Source: Pseudomonadota bacterium
GTDB lineage: Bacteria; Pseudomonadota; Alphaproteobacteria; Acetobacterales; Acetobacteraceae
Length of the DNA: 14,850 nt
Assembly (NCBI GenBank): GCA_023424475.1
Contig: JAFADX010000078.1
Span: 1 to 14,850, forward strand
Direction of reading: 5' to 3'
Shown here one piece after another: positions 1-6,541 of the stretch. Below the pieces are notes generated by a model. That model searched no databases and was not told the DNA's origin. It worked only from the letters and a program-made list of their open reading frames with translations. Every line of letters starts with the position of its first letter. The first letter of the stretch is position 1. The translations under genes were made by a program, and so were the position numbers.

Positions 1-2019
1 GCGGCGGACCGCCAGCACGACGCGGCGACGCGCGCCCTGGCCGACACCATCGCCGAGCGCGGCAGGGCGTATCTGCAGGTGGTGGACGAGCTGGCGCGGC
101 TGCGGCTGGAACTGCTGCGCGCGCGCGACGGCACCTTCCTGGCGCGGGCCCAGGACTATGACCAGGCCTTCGAGGGCGCCTCCGCGACCATCGACTTCGA
201 TCTCTCCGGCCCGGCCCAGGCCGACGCCCGCAACCGCTTCATGGCGTTCCACCAGGGCTTCAACGACATGCGCGCCTCGGCGCTGCGCTACCTCGCGACC
301 GGGGAGGAGCGCGTCGCCCAGCGGGTCCGGCGGTCCGCGGCACAGGCGCGGGTCCACCTGCGCGGCGCGGTCTCCACCACCCAGCAGGTGCAGCGGGTGC
401 GCGAGGAGCTCGAGCGGATCGGCGGCATCGCCGAGCAGGCCGCGGCGGCCGCCATTTCCGTCATCGAGACCGGCGCAGCGATGGAGAGCCTCGCCGCCGA
501 ACGGGGGCGGCCGGCGCAGGAGGCGCTGCTCGCCGCCTTCGCCGCGGCGAATGCGCGCCTGGCCGAGACCGCCGGCGCCGCGGAGGCCGCGATGGGTGCG
601 GAACTGCGCCGGCAGACGAGGATCGTGCTGGCGACGGCGGGCGGCATCGCCCTGGTGCTGCTGCTGTCGGCCTGGGGCATGGCGCGCACCATCGGCGCGC
701 CGCTGCGCCGCCTGGCCGCGGCGATCGGCGCCATCGCGAGCGGCGAAACGAAGCTCGATGTGCCCGACCGCGGCCGACGCGACGAGATCGGCCGCATCGC
801 CGAGGCGGTGGAACGCATGCGCCTGACCGTCGGCGAGGCTTTCGCCCGCAGCCAGATCATCGAGCAGATGCCGGTCGGCGTGCTGGTCGCCGACCCGCAT
901 GACGGATTCCGCATCACCTATGCGAATGCCTTCTCGAAGACCCTCGTCCACGCGCTGGAGGAGCAGGTGCAGGTGAAGGCCGAGGAACTGATCGGCCAGA
1001 GCATCGACATCTTCCACAGGAACCCCGAACGCATCCGCGCGCTGCTGTCGGACCCGGCCAACCTGCCGCACAAGGCGCGCGTGGCGCTCGGGACGGAAAC
1101 GCTCGACCTGAACGTCTCCGCGCTGCGCGATCCGTCGGGGGCCTATACGGGGGCGATGCTCGCCTGGCAGCGCACGACCGAGCAGACGCGCCTGGCCGAT
1201 ACCTTCGAGGCCGATATCGGCGCCGTGGTCAATTCCGTCGCGGCCTCCGCGGCGCAGTTGCAGCAGGCTGCGCGCACGCTGACCGATACGGCCGCCGAGA
1301 CCGGGCGCGAGGCGGTGACGGTCTCCGAAGCCGGGACCCAGGCCAATGCCGACGTGCAGGCGGTCGCCGCCGCGGCCGAGGAGATGGCCGCCTCCGTCGA
1401 GGAGATCACGCGGCGCGTCGCCGAGGCCGCGGAGGTCGCGCGGCGCGCGGTCGCCGAGGCCAAGGCGACGGATTCCACCGTGCGCGGCCTGGCCGAAGCG
1501 GCCTCGCGCATCGGTGACGTGGTGCGGTTGATCGGCGAGATCGCGGGCCAGACCAACCTGCTGGCGCTGAACGCGACGATCGAGGCGGCGCGCGCCGGCG
1601 AGGCCGGCAAGGGCTTCGCGGTGGTGGCGAGCGAGGTCAAGAACCTCGCCGGCCAGACCGCCAAGGCGACGGAGGAGATCGGCCGGCAGATCGGCGAGAT
1701 GCAGACCGCGACAACCCAGGCGGTGGATGCGATCCGCGCCATCGGCACCACGGTGGACCGCACCAGCGACATCGCGACCGCCATCGCCGCGGCGGTGGAG
1801 GAACAGGGCGCGACGACGCGCGAGATCGCCCGCAGCGCCGCGCAGGTGGCCCAGGCGACCGAGACGGTGGCACGCCGCATCGAGGGCATCCGCACCGCCG
1901 CCGATGCGACCGGCGGTTCCGCCGGCGCGGTGCTGCAGGCCTCCGAGGCGCTGGGCGGCGATGCCGAAACGCTGCGCAGCCGCGCCGACGGCTTCCTGAA
2001 GGCCGTCCGCGCCGCCTAG
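1..2019 (+). CDS. Methyl-accepting chemotaxis protein, HAMP-PAS-MA type (5' end missing)
   Basis: Chemoreceptor that passes sensed signals to the CheA/CheW kinase array. The frame is open from base 1, so the true start and first membrane helix lie left of the window. Numbering the 672 visible residues from base 1: an Ala-rich helical sensor region to about 205, one membrane helix about 207-227 (IVLATAGGIALVLLL), and a HAMP linker about 228-280 with the usual Pro and DEIG. A PAS-like domain follows at about 286-395 (IIEQMPVGVLVADPHDGF...), then the coiled-coil methyl-accepting domain to the end. The kinase-contact hairpin tip is clear near 511-550 (GQTNLLALNATIEAARAGEA, then GKGFAVVASEVKNLA). 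A PAS domain after HAMP means a cytoplasmic input may add to the periplasmic one; the ligand cannot be read from sequence. There is no CheR/CheB-tethering pentapeptide at the C-terminus (ends KAVRAA). The TAG stop lies inside the first CTAG of the adjacent repeat. No che genes are nearby. Confidence 0.95.
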   Translation, partial: AADRQHDAATRALADTIAERGRAYLQVVDELARLRLELLRARDGTFLARAQDYDQAFEGASATIDFDLSGPAQADARNRFMAFHQGFNDMRASALRYLATGEERVAQRVRRSAAQARVHLRGAVSTTQQVQRVREELERIGGIAEQAAAAAISVIETGAAMESLAAERGRPAQEALLAAFAAANARLAETAGAAEAAMGAELRRQTRIVLATAGGIALVLLLSAWGMARTIGAPLRRLAAAIGAIASGETKLDVPDRGRRDEIGRIAEAVERMRLTVGEAFARSQIIEQMPVGVLVADPHDGFRITYANAFSKTLVHALEEQVQVKAEELIGQSIDIFHRNPERIRALLSDPANLPHKARVALGTETLDLNVSALRDPSGAYTGAMLAWQRTTEQTRLADTFEADIGAVVNSVAASAAQLQQAARTLTDTAAETGREAVTVSEAGTQANADVQAVAAAAEEMAASVEEITRRVAEAAEVARRAVAEAKATDSTVRGLAEAASRIGDVVRLIGEIAGQTNLLALNATIEAARAGEAGKGFAVVASEVKNLAGQTAKATEEIGRQIGEMQTATTQAVDAIRAIGTTVDRTSDIATAIAAAVEEQGATTREIARSAAQVAQATETVARRIEGIRTAADATGGSAGAVLQASEALGGDAETLRSRADGFLKAVRAA

Positions 2020-2123
2020 AGCATTTCCGGTGAGCTTGCGTTCACCTCCAAAGCTCCAGGTATTTGCTTTTGCGAGCATCTTCACCCGATCAGGTGATTC
2101 CACCTGATCGGGATCCGCTCTAG
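2016..2123. repeat. 108-bp palindromic repeat element, long copy (copy A)
   Basis: The element is bounded by a 7-bp terminal inverted repeat, ctagagc (2016-2022) and gctctag (2117-2123). Inside are two stem-loops: ggtgagc/gttcacc around ttgc (2029-2046, one G-T pair) and a perfect 12-bp stem cccgatcaggtg/cacctgatcggg with a 4-nt loop (2085-2112). It is clearly less GC-rich than its surroundings. Its left 18 bases recur exactly at 3279-3296. The reverse complement of 2071-2086 recurs at 3292-3307. It encodes no protein, so it looks like a REP-like or MITE-like dispersed repeat. The CTAG at each end could be part of the element or a duplicated target site. No transposase is present in the window. 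Confidence 0.8.
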
Positions 2124-2137
2124 CCAGGTCCCGGTTT

Positions 2138-2189
2138 CCAAAGGCCTTCGGCCTTTGGCGGGGTGGTTCGGAGGGGCAGCGCCCCTCCG
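2138..2189. other. Two tandem perfect hairpins upstream of asd
   Basis: The first hairpin is ccaaaggcc/ggcctttgg with loop ttc (2138-2158). The second is cggaggggc/gcccctccg with loop agc (2169-2189). Both stems are 9 bp with no mismatch and are only 10 nt apart. Neither is followed by a T run. They lie between the chemoreceptor and asd, about 60 nt before the asd start. They could stop or attenuate read-through from the chemoreceptor, fold in the asd leader, or be another dispersed repeat. The rest of the 230-nt gap (2020-2249) shows no open frame I believe in and no clear promoter. Confidence 0.6.
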
Positions 2190-2249
2190 CCGCCTTTCCC
2201 CTCCCCCACGAACTGCTCTACAGCCGCGCGCAACAGGCTGGAGCATGTC

Positions 2250-3296
2250 ATGGCGTACAAGGTCGCGGTCGTCGGAGCCACCGGGGCGGTGGGGCGCGAG
2301 ATCCTCAAGACCCTCGCCGAGCGCCGCTTCCCGGTGCGCGAGATGGTGGCCCTCGCCTCCGGCCGCTCGGCCGGCGCCCAGGTCTCCTTCGGCGAGGATG
2401 CGGTGCTCAAGGTCCGCGACCTCGACCGCTACGACTTCGCCGGCACCGATCTGGGGCTGTTCTCGCCCGGAGCCGCGGCCTCGGCCGTGCACGCGCCGCG
2501 GGCGGCGGCGGCGGGCTGCCTCGTCATCGACAATACCTCCCAGTTCCGCATGGAACCCGGCGTGCCGCTGGTGGTGCCGGAGGTGAACCCCCAGGCGATC
2601 GCGAAGCGCCCGAAGAAGGGGATCATCGCGAATCCCAACTGCTCGACCATCCAGATGGTGATGGCGCTGAAGCCGCTGCACGACATCGCGAAGATCAGGC
2701 GTGTGGTGGTGGCCACCTACCAGTCCGTCTCCGGCGCGGGGAAGGAGGCGATGGACGAGTTATGGTCCCAGACCCGGGGCGTCTTCGTCAACGATCCCGC
2801 GCTGCCTGAGCAGTTCACCAAGCCCATCGCCTTCAACGTCATCCCGCATATCGACCGCTTCATGGAGGACGGCTCGACGAAGGAGGAATGGAAGATGGCG
2901 GTCGAGACGCGCAAGATCCTCGACCCCGACATCCAGGTGATGGCGACCTGCGTGCGCGTGCCGGTGATGATCGGCCACGCCGAGGCGGTGCATGTGGAGT
3001 TCGCGACCCCGATCACCGAGCGCCAGGCGCGCGAGGCGCTGCGCGGTGCGCCCGGCATCACCGTGCTCGATACCCGCGACGACGGCGGCTATGCGACGCC
3101 GCTCGAAACCGCGGGCGAGGATGCGGTCTATGTCTCGCGGCTGCGGAAGGACCCGACGGTGCCGCACGGGCTCGCCTTCTGGTGCGTGGCGGACAACCTG
3201 CGCAAGGGGGCGGCGCTGAACGCGGTGCAGATTGCCGAGGAACTGCACCGCAAGGGCCTCATCGGCCCCGCAGCCCGCCTAGAGCATTTCCGGTGA
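2250..3296 (+). CDS. asd: Aspartate-semialdehyde dehydrogenase
   Basis: Reduces aspartyl-4-phosphate to aspartate-4-semialdehyde with NADPH, the branch step toward lysine/diaminopimelate, threonine and methionine; cytosolic. The ATG at 2250 is chosen because the conserved N-terminus follows at once (MAYKVAVVGATGAVG, the dinucleotide-binding glycine motif) and ggag precedes it by 6 nt. The frame is open further upstream, but that stretch is unconserved and runs through the hairpins. The product is 348 aa, normal for the family. The catalytic cysteine is C131 in NPNCSTIQ, and the acid-base histidine is probably H243 in RVPVMIGHAEAVHVEF. SVSGAG near 159-164 is another conserved block. The last five residues, LEHFR, and the TGA stop are encoded by the repeat at 3279-3296, so the natural C-terminus has probably been replaced or extended. 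It is convergent with the EamA gene, with 22 nt between the stops. Confidence 0.97.
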   Translation: MAYKVAVVGATGAVGREILKTLAERRFPVREMVALASGRSAGAQVSFGEDAVLKVRDLDRYDFAGTDLGLFSPGAAASAVHAPRAAAAGCLVIDNTSQFRMEPGVPLVVPEVNPQAIAKRPKKGIIANPNCSTIQMVMALKPLHDIAKIRRVVVATYQSVSGAGKEAMDELWSQTRGVFVNDPALPEQFTKPIAFNVIPHIDRFMEDGSTKEEWKMAVETRKILDPDIQVMATCVRVPVMIGHAEAVHVEFATPITERQAREALRGAPGITVLDTRDDGGYATPLETAGEDAVYVSRLRKDPTVPHGLAFWCVADNLRKGAALNAVQIAEELHRKGLIGPAARLEHFR

Positions 3297-3322
3297 AGAT
3301 GCTCGCAGAAACAATGGGCTAG
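3279..3322. repeat. Short copy of the palindromic repeat (copy B), spanning two convergent gene ends
   Basis: Begins with the same 18 bases as copy A, ctagagcatttccggtga (3279-3296). The match extends 4 bases leftward into ccgc, making 22 in all. It continues as ggtgaagatgctcgca (3292-3307), the exact reverse complement of 2071-2086 in copy A. A CTAG at 3319-3322 may mark its right end, giving about 44 bp without the large central palindrome of copy A. The right boundary is less certain than the left. The asd stop (3294-3296) and the EamA stop (minus-strand TAG, 3321-3319) both fall within it. Confidence 0.7.
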
Positions 3323-4212
3323 GGACGTTGCCGTGAACCAGGGCGAACGGGAACGGCGCGAGGCCAGGCGAGCACCAGCCCGCCCGCCGCGATCAGCGCG
3401 CAGCCGAGCAGCGCCCAGAGGCCCGGCACGCGGGCGAACAGGATCGCGTCGAAGGCCAGCGCGAAGACGATGCGCGAATAGTTCCAGGGCGCGAGGCCCG
3501 AGACCTCCGCCCGCCGCACAGCGCCCGCGATGCAGAGCAGCGCCGCCGTCTGCACCGCGGCATAGACCGCGACGAGCAAGAGCCCCCGCAGGTCCGGCGT
3601 GCGCCACAGGAAGGGCATGGCCGGCCCGAGCAGCACGACGCCGGCGAGCGCGCCCTGCAGCGTCGCATCCCACTCGTTCGCGACGCCGCGGATGCGCCGC
3701 GTCATCACCTGGTAGAGCGCATAGGTCAGCGCCGCCGTCACCGGCACGAAGGCGGCCCAGGTGAAGAGGTCCCCGCCCGGCCGCACCACCACCAGCATGC
3801 CCGCGAAGCCGAGCGCCAGCGCCACCCAGCGCCGCGGCGTGACATGCTCGCGCAGCACCAGCGCGCCGAGCAGCACCAGGATGATCGGCGCGGTGAAGCC
3901 GAGCGCCGAGGCCTCGGTCACCGGCACCAGCGAATAGCCGAGCACCGCGAGGGTGGTGGAGAAGATCAGCATGGCCGCCGCCAGGCGCTGGTCCCTCGCC
4001 CGGACGGGGTTGAGGATCCGCCGGACCGCGCCGGCGGGATCGGACAGCCGCAGCGCATAGGCCGCGGCCCCTGCCAGCACGAAGGCCGAACGCAGGAAGG
4101 TGATCTGCACCGGGTCGAGCGTGCCCGCGATGATCTTCGCGATGGCGTAGCCGAGCGTGTAGAGCAGGCCCGCCCCGAGCGTGAGAAGGATCGCGAGGGC
4201 GGGTTGGCTCAT
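3319..4212 (-). CDS. EamA/DMT-family transporter
   Basis: Inner-membrane transporter of the drug/metabolite superfamily. Members export amino acids, metabolites or drugs; the substrate here cannot be told from sequence. The 297-aa product is almost wholly hydrophobic and fits ten membrane helices arranged as two EamA repeats. The first repeat starts at MSQPALAILLTLGAGLLYTL and includes FLRSAFVLAGAAAYALRL and the helix-end motif ALGFTAPIILVLLGALVLREH; the second starts near LFTWAAFVPVTAALTYALYQ. The ATG at 4212 is preferred because it starts exactly at the first helix and overlaps the TRIC stop as ATGA (4212-4209), a sign of translational coupling. The frame stays open upstream only as a shadow of the TRIC gene. 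Its TAG stop lies in the CTAG at the right end of repeat copy B. It is the last gene of the minus-strand set MFS-TRIC-EamA. Confidence 0.9.
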   Translation of the reverse strand: MSQPALAILLTLGAGLLYTLGYAIAKIIAGTLDPVQITFLRSAFVLAGAAAYALRLSDPAGAVRRILNPVRARDQRLAAAMLIFSTTLAVLGYSLVPVTEASALGFTAPIILVLLGALVLREHVTPRRWVALALGFAGMLVVVRPGGDLFTWAAFVPVTAALTYALYQVMTRRIRGVANEWDATLQGALAGVVLLGPAMPFLWRTPDLRGLLLVAVYAAVQTAALLCIAGAVRRAEVSGLAPWNYSRIVFALAFDAILFARVPGLWALLGCALIAAGGLVLAWPRAVPVRPGSRQRP

Positions 4213-4922
4213 CGACGGTCCGGATAGTCCCGCCCGGGCCGCGCGCGATAGGCCGGCAGCGACCAGCCAAGGACAATGGCCGCGGCACGCGTGCCGAAGG
4301 CGACCGCGATGCCGATGGAGACCGCAACCGTCCGCCCCGCCCCCACCGCCTGCAGCAGGGCGAAGACCACGGCCCCGAGCGCCGCGGCGGTGGCGTAGAT
4401 CTCCCGCCGCAGGACCAGCGGCACCTCGGCGCAGATGATGTCGCGCAACATGCCGCCCGCTGTCGCTGTGATGGTGCCCATCAGCACCGCCACCCAGGGG
4501 GTCGCGCCGCCGCGTTGGGCCGCCTCGGCGCCGAGCACGGCAAAAAGGCCGAGCCCGGCCGCATCCGCCCAGAGCAGTGCCACGAAGCGCCGTTCGACCA
4601 GGTGCGCGGTGAAGAAGACGACGATCGCGAGACCGGCGGCGAGCGCGACCATCCCCGGCACGTCGAGCCAGAAGACCCGCTGGTTCAGGATCACGTCCCG
4701 CACCGTGCCGCCGCCGAAGGCGCAAAGGCAGGCGACCAGCATGAAGCCGACCGGGTCGAGCCGCTTGCGCGAGGCGCTGAGTGCGCCTGCCACCGCCAGC
4801 ACCGCCACTGCCGCCCAGGTCAGGGCGAGCAGCAGGTCGTCGAAGGATGTCAGCGCCGCCTCCGGCCCGGCGGGGCGCGCCTCACTCCGCGGCCACGGCC
4901 GTCGTGCGGCGGCTTCGCGCAT
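4209..4922 (-). CDS. Trimeric intracellular cation channel (TRIC/UPF0126, YicG-like) family protein
   Basis: Predicted inner-membrane protein of the UPF0126 family, whose solved bacterial members form trimeric cation channels. It carries two internal repeats of three helices, each with the family signature: GGGTVRD at 70-76 and GGMLRD at 156-161 (numbered from the ATG at 4922), plus a seventh C-terminal helix. The start is uncertain. The ATG at 4922 gives 237 aa, overlaps the MFS gene by 41 nt and adds a polar, Arg-rich N-terminus not expected in the family. Homology-like sequence begins at about residue 24 (LTSFDDLLLALTW). There a CTG codon (4853-4851) sits 5 nt after GGAGG (4863-4859) and would give 214 aa, the usual size. 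No ATG, GTG or TTG lies between. The stop overlaps the EamA start as ATGA. Confidence 0.88.
   Translation of the reverse strand: MREAAARRPWPRSEARPAGPEAALTSFDDLLLALTWAAVAVLAVAGALSASRKRLDPVGFMLVACLCAFGGGTVRDVILNQRVFWLDVPGMVALAAGLAIVVFFTAHLVERRFVALLWADAAGLGLFAVLGAEAAQRGGATPWVAVLMGTITATAGGMLRDIICAEVPLVLRREIYATAAALGAVVFALLQAVGAGRTVAVSIGIAVAFGTRAAAIVLGWSLPAYRARPGRDYPDRR
4859..4863 (-). promoter_or_regulatory. Shine-Dalgarno site that may serve a CTG start
   Basis: On the minus strand GGAGG lies 19 nt after the MFS stop codon and exactly 5 nt before the in-frame CTG at 4853-4851, where TRIC-family similarity begins. This favours the unusual CTG start over the upstream ATG at 4922, which has only a weak aggcgg before it. 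Confidence 0.45.
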
Positions 4923-6105
4923 CCGCCTGGGCGGATCCGGCGCAGAGCAGCGAGAGCCCGAGCAGCGTCGCCACCACCGGCAGCACGAGTTGCGGATGCC
5001 CCATGTCGATGAGGAAGCCGAGCGGCACCGGCGTGATCGCACCGCCGAGCGGCAGGCCCGAGGAGACGAAGCCGAAGACCTTGCCGATCTGCCCGGGCGG
5101 GGAGGCATCCTTCAGCATCACGTCGCGCGGCGTGCGGGAGGCGCCCATGGCGAGCCCGCCGAGCAGCCCGACCACCGGCAGCACCAGGTCCGGCATGGGC
5201 ACGAGGCCAAGCGCCAGGATCATCGCCATGGCGAAGACGGTCAGCACCACGACGAAGCCGATGAGGTTCTTCTTCGTCCCGTCCGCGACCCAGCCGCCGA
5301 CCAGCGTGCCGCCCGTCGCGCCGATCATGTAGCCGGTCAGCACGGTGGAGGCGACCGCGACCGGCGTGCCCCACAGCTTGCCGAGCACGGTGATGACGAA
5401 AGCCTGGATGCCCGAGCCCGCCATGGAGGAGAGAAGGAAGAAGCCGAAGAACAGCAGGATCGGGCGGGAGAGCAGCAGTTCGCGCCCGCTCGGGCTGGGT
5501 TCGGCCGATCTGGGCTTGGCCTGATCCCGCAGGATGCGGCTCTGCACCAGGATCGCGGCGACCACCGGCACGCCGAGCAGCCCCACCAGCAGCAGCGCCC
5601 AGCGCCAGCCCATGGTCGCGGCGAGCAGCGCGATGGTCGGCGGCGCCAGTGCGAAGCCGAGGTTGCCCGTGAAGGTGTGCAGCGCGAAGGCGCGCCCCAT
5701 GCGGGCCTTGTCGATCGACCCGGCGAGGATGGCGTAGTCCGCCGGGTGGATCACCGAGTTGCCGACGCCCGAAAGGATGCCGAGGAGCCAGATCGCCCAG
5801 ATCCCCGGCGCGGCCGCCATGGCCGAGACCGAGAGTGCCATCAGCAGCGTCCCACCCACCAGGAAGGGGCGCGCGCCATGCCTGTCCACCATGAAGCCCA
5901 CGGGGGTCTGCAGCAGCGCCGTGGTGCCCGACATGAGCGCAACGGCCAGGCCGAGCTCGGCGAAGGAGGCGCCGAACTCGGCCCGCCAGAACAGGAAGAG
6001 CGGCGGCAGGCACAGCATGTAGAAATGCGACAGGAAATGCCCGGTGCCGATCAGCGTGATGATCCGGGCGTCTTGGCCCGTGCCGGGTGCAGGATCGGCG
6101 CTCAT
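4882..6105 (-). CDS. MFS transporter (Fsr/fosmidomycin-resistance-like)
   Basis: Major facilitator superfamily secondary transporter, probably a proton-coupled exporter in the inner membrane. The 407-aa product has about twelve hydrophobic helices. The motif-A-like loop after helix 2 reads GFMVDRHGARP (70-80), and helix 4-5 contains GVGNSVIHPADYAILAGS (113-130) followed by MGRAFALHTFTGNLG. The HP(A/E) and ALHTFTGN segments resemble the Fsr subgroup, but the drug link is an inference. The start is the ATG at 6105: aggacagacgag precedes it, and helix 1 begins at residue 15. Farther upstream the frame is unconserved and overlaps the divergent gene. It is first of the three minus-strand genes; the TRIC gene begins at or just before its TGA. 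It is divergent from the YgiB-like gene across 82 nt. Confidence 0.9.
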   Translation of the reverse strand: MSADPAPGTGQDARIITLIGTGHFLSHFYMLCLPPLFLFWRAEFGASFAELGLAVALMSGTTALLQTPVGFMVDRHGARPFLVGGTLLMALSVSAMAAAPGIWAIWLLGILSGVGNSVIHPADYAILAGSIDKARMGRAFALHTFTGNLGFALAPPTIALLAATMGWRWALLLVGLLGVPVVAAILVQSRILRDQAKPRSAEPSPSGRELLLSRPILLFFGFFLLSSMAGSGIQAFVITVLGKLWGTPVAVASTVLTGYMIGATGGTLVGGWVADGTKKNLIGFVVVLTVFAMAMILALGLVPMPDLVLPVVGLLGGLAMGASRTPRDVMLKDASPPGQIGKVFGFVSSGLPLGGAITPVPLGFLIDMGHPQLVLPVVATLLGLSLLCAGSAQADARSRRTTAVAAE

Positions 6106-6187
6106 CTCGTCTGTCCTATGAAATGCAACATGACGCTGGGCGCTGGTCGCTTTCCCGTCAACGGCGGGCGTGTGTAACATTTCGCCC
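6106..6187. promoter_or_regulatory. Divergent intergenic region between MFS and YgiB-like genes
   Basis: This 82-nt space must hold the promoters of both divergent units. On the plus strand, taacat (6175-6180) resembles a -10 box but is so near the ATG at 6188 that the transcript would be nearly leaderless. No Shine-Dalgarno motif precedes that ATG, which agrees with this. On the minus strand, ttgacg (6161-6156) resembles a -35 box, but I find no convincing -10 at the usual distance. Both are weak calls. Confidence 0.3.
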
Positions 6188-6538
6188 ATGAGAATGGCGC
6201 GGACCATCACGCTGGTGCTGCTCGGGGGCGGCGTGGTGCTGGGCGGGGCCTCGATGCTGGCGCTCGGGTCCACCGACCGCGCGCGCCAGCGCGAATGCCA
6301 GGAGGCGCGGGCCGCGCGCCGGCCCGACGCCGAACAGATCTGCGCCGCCGCCACCCGCTCGACCTATCGGCATGGCGGGTCGGGCATCTGGTTCTGGGGG
6401 CGGTCCGCCGGCGGGTCCTATGTCCGCCGCTCGGCCCTGGCAGGTGCGGCGGGCTTCCGCGCCCCGGTGACGGCCTCCTCTTCCTCCCGCGGCGGCTTCG
6501 GCTCGACGGTGCGCGGCTTCTTCTCGGCAAGGGGCTGA
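6188..6538 (+). CDS. Small YgiB-like (DUF1190-type) envelope protein
   Basis: A 116-aa protein of unknown biochemical role. The N-terminus has a signal-anchor or signal sequence (ARTITLVLLGGGVVLGGASML, about residues 4-24). A Cys-containing segment follows (C37, C52), then a Gly/Ser/aromatic stretch (SGIWFWGRSAGGSYVRRS) and a C-terminal SRGGFGSTV (100-108). That last motif matches my memory of the C-terminal TRGGFG region of E. coli YgiB, and as in E. coli the next gene is a YgiC-like ATP-grasp ligase. Unlike YgiB, which I recall as a lipoprotein of over 200 aa, this one has no lipobox cysteine and is about half the size. The start is uncertain: ATG 6188, ATG 6194 or GTG 6170 are all possible and none has a good ribosome site. 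It lies 3 nt before the ligase gene, so co-expression is likely. Confidence 0.75.
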   Translation: MRMARTITLVLLGGGVVLGGASMLALGSTDRARQRECQEARAARRPDAEQICAAATRSTYRHGGSGIWFWGRSAGGSYVRRSALAGAAGFRAPVTASSSSRGGFGSTVRGFFSARG

Positions 6539-6541
6539 CGG

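Noticed and set aside
3279..3322. Rho-independent terminator between asd and the EamA gene
   Set aside because: Copy B lacks the strong palindrome of copy A and has no T run, so it is better described as a repeat fragment.
4435..6177. 580-codon plus-strand open frame opposite the MFS and TRIC genes
   Set aside because: Extremely rich in His/Arg/Gln/Glu with no domain. The opposite strand encodes clear membrane proteins.
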